Of a stretch of 43,630 bases of DNA, positions 1 through 11,063 are shown one piece after another. This DNA comes from an uncultured Tessaracoccus sp. (GTDB taxonomy: Bacteria; Actinomycetota; Actinomycetes; Propionibacteriales; Propionibacteriaceae): the NCBI RefSeq assembly GCF_943914565.1, contig NZ_CALUCN010000019.1:1-43630 (forward strand), read 5' to 3'. Position numbers and translations under genes: made by a program. Below the pieces are notes generated by a model. The model was given only the letters and a program-made list of their open reading frames with translations. It did no database searches and was not told where the DNA came from. Numbering within the stretch: the first letter of the stretch is position 1; each line of letters starts with the position of its first letter.

Positions 1-3450
<3,450 letters not shown>

Positions 3451-3451
<1 letters not shown>

Positions 3452-3480
3452 CTACAACGATGCTACGCGTCCACTGTGAG
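3451..3480 (+). other. 23S rRNA processing stem, 3' arm
   Basis: Reverse complement of the block at 335-364: CTACAA, then GATGCT, then CGCGTCCACTGTGA. Together the arms bring the two ends of the 23S precursor together for RNase III cleavage. Confidence 0.8.
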
Positions 3481-3545
3481 GTTCCCGAGATACGGTCGGG
3501 AACCACAATTGAAGATTGGTTGGTTCCGATCACTATCTCCATAGT

Positions 3546-3664
3546 GTTTCGGTGGTCATAGCGAAGGGGAAATACCCGGTCACATTCCGAACCCGGAAGT
3601 CAAGCCCTTCAGCGCCGATGGTACTGCACCGGGGACGGTGTGGGAGACTAGGTCGCCGCCGGAC
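3546..3664 (+). rRNA. rrf: 5S rRNA
   Basis: About 119 nt with the conserved 5S core: GGTGGTCATAGCG at the 5' side, CATTCCGAACCCGGAAG in the loop B/C region, CGCCGATGGTACTGC in the middle, and GGGAGACTAGGTCGCCGCCGG at the 3' side. It sits ~95 nt after 23S, the usual 16S-23S-5S order. Ends are placed by homology and may shift by 1-3 nt. Confidence 0.95.
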
Positions 3665-3672
3665 TTCTTTTT

Positions 3673-3710
3673 CACAAGGCCCCCGACATGCGTCGGGGGC
3701 CTTGTGTGTT
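3673..3710 (+). terminator. rRNA operon terminator
   Basis: A perfect 15-bp inverted repeat, CACAAGGCCCCCGAC / GTCGGGGGCCTTGTG (3673-3687 and 3692-3706), with a 4-nt ATGC loop. It lies 8 nt after 5S and is followed by a short T-rich tail. It is one of the strongest intrinsic terminators in the window and closes the rRNA transcript. Confidence 0.92.
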
Positions 3711-3772
3711 TGTGGAGACAAGTGCTTCGTGTGGCGTTCGCGAACCAGCCTGTGAGATGGGAAGATTGAGAC

Positions 3773-4813
3773 ATGCGTGAGGAATCCGACGACCAGGCAC
3801 CTGAGGGCAGCAAGCGCCGGGACTCGAGAGCGTCTGCCGGCGCAGGCGACCGAGGTCGCCGGGGTGGTCCGCACCGTTCCGGACGGGGCAAGGGCGAGCA
3901 CTCGAAACGTGGAGGGCACCCGCAACGCAAGGGGTCGAAGAGCGGCGAACACCGTGGCGGGCCCCGTGATGGCCGACGGCGACGTGACGATGACCGCCGT
4001 CGCGACGGGCGGCGCGGCGCCGAGCATGGGGCTCGACACAGCGATCGCCGCCCGGAGCCGGAGATCGTCGGACCGCCGATCCCGGACGGGTTCGAGCCGC
4101 GCGCCCTGCCGTTCGGTGTCCGCGCGGAGCTCCGCGGCCTCTCCAAGGACCGAGCTGACCGAGTCGGGCAACACATCTGGGCCGCCGGACAACTCGTCGA
4201 CGAAGACCCCGCGCTCGCGTTTCAGCACGCCGAGACCGCGCGACAGCTCGCGCCGCGACTGCCCGTCGTGCGTGAGGCAGCGGCCGAGACGGCGTACGCG
4301 TCGGGCGAGTACGCCGTCGCGCTGCGTGAGTACCGGGCGTTGCGGCGCATGACCGGCACGGCGGAGCTGGTGCCCGTGATCGCGGACTGTGAGCGGGCAC
4401 TCGGACGTCCACGCGATGCGCTCGCAGTGCTGAAGGAACTCGACCCGCGCCACACCCCCGCGGCCGTGATGATCGAGGCGGTCATCGTCGAGGCCGGGGT
4501 GCGCGACGACCTGGGCCAGCGGGCGGAAGGACTGCGGCTGCTGAAGCACGTCGGGTCCCAGGCCGCCGGGCCGGCGCACGCTCGGGCACGGTTGTGGTAC
4601 GCCTGTGCCGACCTACTGCTCGCCGACGGCGACCGCGATGCCGCGCGCGAGGCATTCGTCACCGCTGCCGGCCTCGACCGAGACGGGGCGCTCGACACCG
4701 CCGACCGCATCGCCGAACTCGACGGTGTCGTGCTGCCCGAGGACTTCACCGTGGACGAGGACACGCCTGCGGAGGCAGCGGGTGAGGAGCACGAGAAGGG
4801 GAGCGACCGGTGA
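3773..4813 (+). CDS. TPR-like protein with a basic, disordered N-terminus
   Basis: 346 residues. Residues 1-~100 are low-complexity and strongly basic (runs of Arg, Gly, Lys, His and Asp such as RDGRRRRDDDRRRDGRR), likely disordered and possibly nucleic-acid binding. Residues ~110-330 are alanine/leucine-rich paired helices of the tetratricopeptide type (for example AFQHAETARQLAPRLPVVRE and ALREYRALRRM), then an acidic tail. It has no signal peptide or membrane segment. The ATG at 3773 is the first start after the rRNA terminator. The stop overlaps the next start (GTGA), so it is translationally coupled to the phosphatase and TlyA. From memory, this gene order recurs in actinobacteria, where the protein is annotated only as TPR. 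A role with RNA or ribosomes is a guess from the basic tail and the neighbours. Confidence 0.85.
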   Translation: MREESDDQAPEGSKRRDSRASAGAGDRGRRGGPHRSGRGKGEHSKRGGHPQRKGSKSGEHRGGPRDGRRRRDDDRRRDGRRGAEHGARHSDRRPEPEIVGPPIPDGFEPRALPFGVRAELRGLSKDRADRVGQHIWAAGQLVDEDPALAFQHAETARQLAPRLPVVREAAAETAYASGEYAVALREYRALRRMTGTAELVPVIADCERALGRPRDALAVLKELDPRHTPAAVMIEAVIVEAGVRDDLGQRAEGLRLLKHVGSQAAGPAHARARLWYACADLLLADGDRDAAREAFVTAAGLDRDGALDTADRIAELDGVVLPEDFTVDEDTPAEAAGEEHEKGSDR

Positions 4814-5799
4814 CTGCGCTCATCGACGGTCACGACGCCGCGCTGTTCGACCTCGACGGGGTCATCTACCTGGGGCCCGACGCGATTCCAGGCGTCCCCG
4901 ACCACCTCGCGCGGTTGCGCGCGGAGGGGGTGCACGTCGGTTTCGTGACGAACAACGCCGCCCGGACACCGAGCGCGGTGGCGGCGCACCTGTCCGCCAT
5001 CGGCGTCGATGCCACGGAGGCGGACGTCGTCAACTCGACGATGGCCACGCTGCGCATGCTCGAGGATCGTCTTGCGCCCGGGGCCACCGTGCTGCCCGTC
5101 GGGGCGGAAGCTCTCGCCGAGCAGCTGCGTGGGGCCGGCTACCGCGTCGTCGCTGCCGCCGCGGACGCTCCAGACGCCGTCGTGCAGGGCTACGACCCGA
5201 CGCTGGACTGGGGGGCGCTCGAACAGGGCGCGCTCGCGGTGCAGGGCGGCGCACGGTGGTTCGTGACCAACCCGGACCTGACGCGCCCCTCGGAGCGGGG
5301 GCTCGTGCCCGGCTGCGGTGCGCAGGTGTACGCGATTCGGGTGTGCGTCGACGCAGACCCGGCGATCGCGGGGAAGCCGCACCCGCCCCTGCTCGAGGCC
5401 ACCGTCGAACGACTTCGCGCCGACCGGCCCATCTTCGTCGGCGACCGGCTCGACACCGACGTCCTCGGCGCGAACACCGTCGGCATGGACTCGCTGTTCG
5501 TGTTCACCGGCGCGCACGGCAAGCGGGACCTGCTCCACGCCACCCCGGACCACCGGCCCACCGCGGTCGGCGCCGACGTCGGCGCGCTCCTGCAGCCGGC
5601 ACGCACGGCCGTCGTCGACGGGGGGAGCGCACGCTGCCGTGACCAGCGGGCCAGGATCGAGGGCGGCGGGGTGGTCGTCGACCAGGTGCCGTCGGGCCTC
5701 GAACCCCAGCTGGACGCCCTGTGGGCCGTCCTGCAGCTGGCGTGGACGCACGAGGTCGACGCGACGGAGGCCATCCAGTCGCTGGGGGAGGTGCGCTGA
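4810..5799 (+). CDS. HAD-IIA family phosphatase (NagD/phosphoglycolate phosphatase-like)
   Basis: 329 residues. A cytoplasmic haloacid dehalogenase phosphatase of subclass IIA. Motif I is DLDGVIYLG with nucleophile D14 and acid/base D16. Motif II is VTNNAART with T47. The motif III lysine lies in AGKPHPPLL near residue 190, and motif IV is VGDRLDTDVLGAN near 215. The large cap domain typical of NagD and p-nitrophenyl phosphatases lies between motifs II and III. A C-terminal extension of ~65 residues follows the core. The GTG start overlaps the preceding stop by 4 nt, and the stop shares a base with the next ATG. The substrate cannot be read from sequence; phosphoglycolate, sugar phosphates or nucleotides are all possible. 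Confidence 0.9.
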   Translation: MTALIDGHDAALFDLDGVIYLGPDAIPGVPDHLARLRAEGVHVGFVTNNAARTPSAVAAHLSAIGVDATEADVVNSTMATLRMLEDRLAPGATVLPVGAEALAEQLRGAGYRVVAAAADAPDAVVQGYDPTLDWGALEQGALAVQGGARWFVTNPDLTRPSERGLVPGCGAQVYAIRVCVDADPAIAGKPHPPLLEATVERLRADRPIFVGDRLDTDVLGANTVGMDSLFVFTGAHGKRDLLHATPDHRPTAVGADVGALLQPARTAVVDGGSARCRDQRARIEGGGVVVDQVPSGLEPQLDALWAVLQLAWTHEVDATEAIQSLGEVR

Positions 5800-5996
5800 T
5801 GCCCACGCCCAGCGACGCCGCGCCTGCCGTCGAGCGCAGGCAGCGGCTCGTCGACCAGGCCATGGAGACCCTCGACGAGCTCGAGGAGCTCACGCCCGCC
5901 GACCAACTCGTCCGTCTCGGCGAGGTGCAGGACGTGTTGAGCGGAGTGCTCTCCGGCACGGAGATCAGCCAGCTGCGCATCCCGGGCGTGGCGTGA
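5799..5996 (+). CDS. Conserved small acidic protein, 65 aa
   Basis: 65 residues starting at the ATG that overlaps the phosphatase stop (TGATG). The same frame is open upstream to 5721, but that part lies inside the phosphatase gene. The protein is predicted to be one or two amphipathic helices, rich in Glu, Leu and Gln, with no cysteines and no membrane segment. Its stop overlaps the tlyA start, so it is fully embedded in the operon. I do not recognise a family. From memory, a small uncharacterised ORF often occupies this slot before tlyA in actinobacteria, so it is likely a real gene. Function unknown. Confidence 0.75.
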   Translation: MPTPSDAAPAVERRQRLVDQAMETLDELEELTPADQLVRLGEVQDVLSGVLSGTEISQLRIPGVA

Positions 5997-6721
5997 GGCT
6001 CGACGTCGCCCTGACCACACGAGGACTCGCGCGGTCACGCAGTCAGGCGGCGGCGCTCGTCACGGACGGCCGGGTCCGGGTCGACGGTGTCGTGCGGACG
6101 AAGCCCTCAACGCGGGTGGCGTCGGAGCAGCGCATCGAGGCCGACGTCGAACCGTGGGTCTCGCGTGCCGCGCACAAGCTGCTGGGCGCGCTCGACGAAT
6201 CCGGCATCGCGGTGCCGCCACGCGTGCTCGACGCGGGTGCCTCGACGGGCGGCTTCACGCAGGTGTGTCTGAGCCGCGACGCCGAGCGCGTCTACTGCGT
6301 CGACGTCGGCCACGGGCAGCTCGCCCCGACGATCGCCGCAGACCCGCGCACCGTCGTGCACGAGGGGCTGAACCTGCGCGACCTCACGCTGGCACATTTG
6401 GACGACGAGCCGGTGGGGCTCGTCGTCGGGGACGTCAGCTTCATCTCGCTCAGGTTGCTGCTGCCCACCCTGCTGCCCGTCTGTACCGGGACGGCGTTGC
6501 TGCTGGTGAAGCCGCAGTTCGAGGTCGGGCGCGACGGGCTGGGGTCCGGCGGGATCGTGCGGGACCCGGGCCGACGTCGGGCTGCGGTCGACGCCGTCGT
6601 CGAGGCCGCCGAGGCGCTCGGCTGGCACGAGCAGTGGCGAGGGGTGAGCCGGTTGCCGGGCACACACGGCAACGAGGAGTACTTCGTGGCCCTCGTCCCT
6701 GCCCCGGGGGCGACCGAATAG
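5993..6721 (+). CDS. tlyA: TlyA, 16S/23S rRNA (cytidine-2'-O)-methyltransferase
   Basis: 242 residues from a GTG start that overlaps the previous stop. Residues 1-55 form an S4 RNA-binding domain (LDVALTTRGLARSRSQAAALV...GRVRVDG). Residues 56-242 are an FtsJ/RrmJ-type methyltransferase with SAM-binding LDAGASTGGFTQ (79-90). The likely K-D-K-E catalytic set is K62, D147 (VVGDVSF), K173 (LLVKPQFEVG) and E228 or E229. Family knowledge: TlyA 2'-O-methylates C1409 of 16S and C1920 of 23S at the subunit interface, and its loss gives capreomycin resistance in mycobacteria. It is the last gene of the TPR-HAD-small ORF-tlyA operon, since maeA has its own promoter overlapping the tlyA stop. Confidence 0.95.
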   Translation: MRLDVALTTRGLARSRSQAAALVTDGRVRVDGVVRTKPSTRVASEQRIEADVEPWVSRAAHKLLGALDESGIAVPPRVLDAGASTGGFTQVCLSRDAERVYCVDVGHGQLAPTIAADPRTVVHEGLNLRDLTLAHLDDEPVGLVVGDVSFISLRLLLPTLLPVCTGTALLLVKPQFEVGRDGLGSGGIVRDPGRRRAAVDAVVEAAEALGWHEQWRGVSRLPGTHGNEEYFVALVPAPGATE

Positions 6722-6724
6722 ACT
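6719..6724 (+). promoter_or_regulatory. -10 element for maeA (leaderless start)
   Basis: TAGACT, beginning on the tlyA stop codon and ending 7 nt before the maeA ATG. That spacing puts the transcription start at or next to the A of the ATG, and there is no Shine-Dalgarno sequence. No clear -35 is visible. Confidence 0.6.
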
Positions 6725-6731
6725 CGACGGT

Positions 6732-8438
6732 ATGAGCGACATCGTTCCCCCCTACCTCCAACTGGACAACGGCGACCAGATTCCCATCACGGTCCGGGGC
6801 TACCAACTCCTCAACCGGCCCATGCTGAACCGCGGCGTCGCCTTCACGCACGAGGAGCGCCGAGCGCTGGGGCTCGTCGGCCTGCTGCCCCCGGGCGAGC
6901 TCCCCATCGAGGAGCAGGTCAAACGCGTGTACCGGCAGTACCAGCGCCAGCCCGACGCGCTGGCGAAGAACCTCTACCTCACCCACATGCGCGACCGCAA
7001 CGAGGTGCTCTACTACCGGCTGCTCGCCGACCACATCGAGGAGATGCTCCCCATCGTCTACACGCCGACGATCGGGCAGGTGATCGAGGAGTACAGCCAG
7101 TGGTACCAGCGCCCGCGCGGCGTCTACCTCTCGATCGACCGCCCGGACGAGGTGGAGGAGAGCCTGCGCAACTACGGCCTCGGCCCCGACGAGGTCGACC
7201 TCGTCGTCGTGACGGACTCCGAGGGCATCCTGGGCATCGGCGACCAGGGCGTCGGCGGCGTCGCGATCACGACCGGCAAGCTCGCGGTCTACACCGCCGC
7301 CGCGGGCATCCACCCGCGGCGCTGCGTGCCCGTGGTGCTGGACGTCGGCACCGACAACCTCAAGCTCCTGCACAGCGACAACTACGTCGGCGCCCGGCAC
7401 GCCCGCGTCCGCGGCAGCCGCTACGACGAGTTCGTCGACACGTTCGTCGCCGCCGTGCGCAAGCTGTACCCGTCGGCGCTGCTGCACTTCGAGGACTTCG
7501 CCGCGAACAACGCCCACCGGCTGCTGGAGAAGTACCGCAGCGAGCTGTGCACGTTCAACGACGACATCCAGGGCACGGCCTCCGTGGTGCTCGCGGCGAT
7601 CCTCGCCGCGGTGCACCGCACCGGCGGACGACTGCGCGACCAGCGCGTCGTCGTGCACGGCGCGGGATCCGCCGGGATCGGGATCGTCACCGCGATCCGC
7701 GACGCGATGGTCGAGGAAGGCCTGCCCAGGGAGGAGGCCAACCGACGGTTCTGGTGTCTCGGCAGCCGCGGGCTCATCGTCGAGGGGATGCCCGTGCGCG
7801 AGTTCCAGGAACCCTACGCCCGCAGCCGCGACGAGGTCGAGGGGTGGGAGGACGACACCGGCCACATCACCCTCGCAGAGACGGTCCGGGGCGCGAAGCC
7901 CACGATCCTCGTCGGCACCTCGGCGCAGCCGGGAGCGTTCACCCGACCCATCGTCGAGGAGATGCAGCGGCACGCGCCCGAGCCCATCATCCTCGCGCTG
8001 TCGAACCCGACGTCGCTGGTGGAGGCGCACCCCAAGGACCTGCTCGAGTGGACGGACGGGATGGCGCTGATCGCGACGGGATCGCCGTTCGAGCCGGTGC
8101 TGCGCGGCACGCTGCGCCACGAGATCGCCCAGGCCAACAACGCGCTCATCTTCCCCGGTCTGGGGCTCGGCGTCATCGTCGCGAAGGCCTCGCGCGTCAC
8201 GAACCGGATGATCATCGCCGCCGCACACGCCGTCGCCTCGATCGTGCGCGACGACAAGCGCCCCGGGGCGTCGCTGCTGCCGAAGATGGACCAGCTCCGC
8301 GTCGTCTCCGCGACCGTGGCGCTCGCCGTGGTGCGCGCAGCGCAGGCCGACGGACTCGCCACCGCCGAGATCGGTGACCCGGTCCAAGCCGTGCTCGACG
8401 CGATGTGGAAGCCGGAGTACGCCCGCGTCGTCCTGTGA
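6732..8438 (+). CDS. maeA: Malic enzyme, large MaeA/SfcA type
   Basis: 568 residues, the usual length of the large malic enzymes. It oxidatively decarboxylates (S)-malate to pyruvate with a divalent metal, linking the TCA cycle to pyruvate. Visible features are IVYTPTIG with catalytic Tyr (~Y110), ILGIGDQGVGG and TGKL with catalytic Lys (~K183), LDVGTDN, metal ligands in HFEDFAANNAH (~E254, D255) and FNDDIQGT (~D278), the dinucleotide loop VVHGAGSAG (~308-315), and LSNPTS. The resemblance to E. coli SfcA (GIGDQG-GG) favours NAD over NADP, but the cofactor choice is inference. The gene has its own -10 just upstream and is not overlapped by either neighbour, so it is probably monocistronic. Confidence 0.95.
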   Translation: MSDIVPPYLQLDNGDQIPITVRGYQLLNRPMLNRGVAFTHEERRALGLVGLLPPGELPIEEQVKRVYRQYQRQPDALAKNLYLTHMRDRNEVLYYRLLADHIEEMLPIVYTPTIGQVIEEYSQWYQRPRGVYLSIDRPDEVEESLRNYGLGPDEVDLVVVTDSEGILGIGDQGVGGVAITTGKLAVYTAAAGIHPRRCVPVVLDVGTDNLKLLHSDNYVGARHARVRGSRYDEFVDTFVAAVRKLYPSALLHFEDFAANNAHRLLEKYRSELCTFNDDIQGTASVVLAAILAAVHRTGGRLRDQRVVVHGAGSAGIGIVTAIRDAMVEEGLPREEANRRFWCLGSRGLIVEGMPVREFQEPYARSRDEVEGWEDDTGHITLAETVRGAKPTILVGTSAQPGAFTRPIVEEMQRHAPEPIILALSNPTSLVEAHPKDLLEWTDGMALIATGSPFEPVLRGTLRHEIAQANNALIFPGLGLGVIVAKASRVTNRMIIAAAHAVASIVRDDKRPGASLLPKMDQLRVVSATVALAVVRAAQADGLATAEIGDPVQAVLDAMWKPEYARVVL

Positions 8439-8463
8439 CCGGGGACCCCGTGACGCCATGCCA

Positions 8464-8469
8464 TAGGCT
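8464..8469 (+). promoter_or_regulatory. -10 element for nadK (leaderless start)
   Basis: TAGGCT ending 7 nt before the GTG start of nadK, with no Shine-Dalgarno between. It supports the GTG at 8477 as the true start rather than the in-frame ATG at 8405 inside maeA. Confidence 0.6.
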
Positions 8470-8476
8470 AGGGCTC

Positions 8477-9361
8477 GTGACACGAACCGTAGCCATCTTC
8501 CTCCACCCGGACAAGGAGGAGGCCATCGACGGTGCGGCCGCCTTCATCCGGGCGATGGCCGCACGCGGATTCCGGACCGCGGTCAGCGCGATCGACGCCG
8601 CGAAGCTCGACGGCCACGTCGACCAGCCCGTCGTGGAGCTCGACGAGGTCGAGGACCACCCGGTCGAGCTCGCCGTCGTCTTCGGCGGCGACGGCACGAT
8701 CCTGCGCGCCGCGGCGTGGGCGCTGCCGCGCGACGTGCCGGTGCTGGGGGTCAACCTGGGCCACGTCGGGTTCCTCGCCGAGCTCGAACCCTCCGACATC
8801 GCGGCCCTGCCCGAGGCGGTCGACGACCGGCGCTACAGCGTCGAGGAGCGCCTCGTGCTCGACATCCGCGTGGTGCGCGACGGCATCGAGCGCTGGCACG
8901 CGACTGCCGTGAACGAGGTCTCGCTCGAGAAGCTCGCCCGCGAGCGGATGCTCACCGTGCTGGTGAGCGTCGACGGTCGACCGCTCAGCCGGTGGAGCTG
9001 CGACGGCGTGCTCGTGAGCACCCCGACCGGCTCGACCGCCTACGGCTTCTCGGCGGGTGGGCCCGTGATCTGGCCCGACGTGCAGGCGATGCTCGTGGTG
9101 CCGCTCAGCGCCCACGCGCTGTTCAACCGCCCGCTCGTGCTGAGCCCCGCGTCGACGGTGCTGCTGCGGCAGTCGATCGCCGGGCCGCACGGCATCCTGT
9201 GGTGCGACGGGCGCACGAGCTACGAGCTCGGCAGTGGCGACGAGGTCGTGGTGCGCGCATCGAGGTCCAGGCTGCGCATCGCCCGGCTGGCGCGCCAGCC
9301 CTTCACGACGCGGTTGGTGAAGAAGTTCGCGCTGCCCGTGCGCGGATGGGGCAGGGACTGA
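8477..9361 (+). CDS. nadK: NAD kinase
   Basis: 294 residues. It phosphorylates NAD to NADP in the cytoplasm with ATP or polyphosphate. The diagnostic GGDGT loop is at 70-74 (FGGDGTILRAA), followed by NLGHVGFLAEL (93-103), NEVSLEK (146-152), and CDGVLVSTPTGSTAYGFSAG (175-194). The frame stays open upstream to 8405, but that segment overlaps maeA and has no family similarity; the GTG at 8477 gives the normal N-terminus (TVAIFLHPDKEEA) and sits 7 nt after a -10 hexamer. recN begins 1 nt after its stop (TGACGTG), so the two form an operon, the widespread tlyA-nadK-recN arrangement here interrupted only by maeA. Confidence 0.96.
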   Translation: MTRTVAIFLHPDKEEAIDGAAAFIRAMAARGFRTAVSAIDAAKLDGHVDQPVVELDEVEDHPVELAVVFGGDGTILRAAAWALPRDVPVLGVNLGHVGFLAELEPSDIAALPEAVDDRRYSVEERLVLDIRVVRDGIERWHATAVNEVSLEKLARERMLTVLVSVDGRPLSRWSCDGVLVSTPTGSTAYGFSAGGPVIWPDVQAMLVVPLSAHALFNRPLVLSPASTVLLRQSIAGPHGILWCDGRTSYELGSGDEVVVRASRSRLRIARLARQPFTTRLVKKFALPVRGWGRD

Positions 9362-9362
9362 C

Positions 9363-11027
9363 GTGCTGCGCGAGCTGTCACTCAGGGACTTCGGCGTGGT
9401 CGCGGCGAGCGACCTCGAGCTCCGGCCGGGCCTCGTCGCGCTGACGGGCGAGACCGGTGCCGGCAAGACGATGATCGTGGCGGGGCTCGGGCACCTGCTC
9501 GGGCAACGCGCGGACGCGGGCATCGTGCGCCGCGGGGCCGAGAAGGCCGTCGTGCGTGGACGCTGGGACGTCAACGACGCGACCGAGGCGCGGGTCGGTG
9601 ACCTGGGCGGCGACGTCGACGACGGGGAGCTCGTCACCGTCCGCCAGGTCTCCGCCTCCGGCCGGTCCCGGGCCGTCGTCGGTGGCAGCCCCGCCCCGAT
9701 CAGTGCGCTGGCGGAGCTCGAGCTCGCGACGATCCACGGGCAGTCCGAACAGCAGCGACTCGCGGCCCCCGACCGACAGCGCGAGTTGCTCGACCTGCAC
9801 GCCCGCCCCGCGGGCCTCGCGCGCTACCGCGAGGCGTTCCGCGAACGGCAGCGCCTCGTCGAGGAGCTCACCGCGCTGGAGTCGGACTCGATGGAACGGG
9901 CCCGCGAGGCCGACATGCTGCGCTTCGGTCTCGACGAGATCGGCGCGGTCGAGCCTCGCCCCGGCGAGGACGCCGAGCTCACCCGCGAGCAGTCGAGGCT
10001 CATGGACCTCGACGACCTGCGCCACCACGCGGGCCTCGCGCAGCTGGGGTTGAGCGGTGACGCCACGGACTTCGAGCAGCCGAGCGCGATCGCCCTCTTG
10101 GGCGAGGCGCGCAAGGCCCTCACGACCTTGGCCGACCTCGACGAGGCCGGTCAACCCCTCGCCGCCCGCGCGCACGAGGCGGAGCTGCTCGTCGGTGAGC
10201 TGGCCGCCGAGGTCAGCGGCTACGTGGACTCGCTCGTCGCGGATCCCCTGCGGCTCGAGCACGTGAGCGCCCGACTCGCCGCTCTGGCCGCGCTGACCCG
10301 CAAGTACGGGGCCACCGTCGACGAGGTGCTGGCGTGGGCCGACGACGCCCGGCCCCGGCTGGCGGAGCTCGACGGCTCGGACGAGCGGATCCCCGCGCTG
10401 CGCGCCCGCGTCGAGGAGCTCGACGGCGAGCTCGACACGCTCGCCGCGGACATCTCGACGACCCGTCGCGCCGCCGCGACGTCCCTGGCCGAGCGCGCCC
10501 ACGTCGAGCTGGCTGCCCTCGCGATGCCGCACGCGCAGCTGGAGTTCGCCGTGCAGTCCGTGCCGAGGGGCCCGCACGGCGCGGACCGCGTCGAGCTGCG
10601 GTTCGCCGCGAACCCCGGCCAGGCCCCCGGCCCGCTCGGCAAGGTCGCCTCCGGCGGTGAGCTGTCCCGGGTGCGGTTGGCGCTCGAGGTGGTGCTCGCG
10701 TCCGAGGAGGGGCACACGTTCGTCTTCGACGAGGTCGACGCCGGTGTCGGCGGTGCGGTCGGCCTCGAGATCGGCCGCCGCCTGCAACGGCTCGCCACCA
10801 CCTCGCAGGTGATCGTCGTCACGCACCTGGCGCAGGTGGCGGCGTTCGCGGACCAGCACTTCGTCGTGCGGAAGTCGAGCGACGGCGCGGTGACCAGCTC
10901 GGACGTGCACGAGGTCGTGGGCGACGACCGCCTCGTCGAGCTCGCGCGCATGATGAGCGGCTCGGCCGACTCGGAGGCGTCGCTCGAGCACGCCGCCGAG
11001 CTGCTGGCCGACGCGCGCCGCGACTGA
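9363..11027 (+). CDS. recN: DNA repair protein RecN
   Basis: 554 residues, an SMC-like ATPase acting early in double-strand break repair. The Walker A motif is GETGAGKT (29-36). A long coiled-coil arm, rich in Ala, Leu, Glu and Arg, spans roughly 150-370. The ABC signature SGGELSRVRLALE lies near 429 and the Walker B FVFDEVDAGVGG near 452, followed by the VTHLAQVAA switch histidine. The GTG start follows the nadK stop by 1 nt and is probably translationally coupled. After the stop there is a 36-nt gap with the polA promoter. No LexA-type box is evident, although the window upstream of nadK could still carry one not recognised here. Confidence 0.95.
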   Translation: MLRELSLRDFGVVAASDLELRPGLVALTGETGAGKTMIVAGLGHLLGQRADAGIVRRGAEKAVVRGRWDVNDATEARVGDLGGDVDDGELVTVRQVSASGRSRAVVGGSPAPISALAELELATIHGQSEQQRLAAPDRQRELLDLHARPAGLARYREAFRERQRLVEELTALESDSMERAREADMLRFGLDEIGAVEPRPGEDAELTREQSRLMDLDDLRHHAGLAQLGLSGDATDFEQPSAIALLGEARKALTTLADLDEAGQPLAARAHEAELLVGELAAEVSGYVDSLVADPLRLEHVSARLAALAALTRKYGATVDEVLAWADDARPRLAELDGSDERIPALRARVEELDGELDTLAADISTTRRAAATSLAERAHVELAALAMPHAQLEFAVQSVPRGPHGADRVELRFAANPGQAPGPLGKVASGGELSRVRLALEVVLASEEGHTFVFDEVDAGVGGAVGLEIGRRLQRLATTSQVIVVTHLAQVAAFADQHFVVRKSSDGAVTSSDVHEVVGDDRLVELARMMSGSADSEASLEHAAELLADARRD

Positions 11028-11051
11028 ACGCCACGATCGCGTGCGACCAAC

Positions 11052-11057
11052 TAGAGT
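11052..11057 (+). promoter_or_regulatory. -10 element for polA (leaderless start)
   Basis: TAGAGT ending 6 nt before the polA GTG. There is no Shine-Dalgarno sequence in the 6-nt gap and no good -35. Confidence 0.55.
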
Positions 11058-11063
11058 CGACAC

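Noticed and set aside
3736..3745. GTTCGCGAAC palindrome before the TPR gene
   Set aside because: A 10-bp palindrome is expected by chance in a window of this size and G+C content, and no known actinobacterial operator comes to mind.
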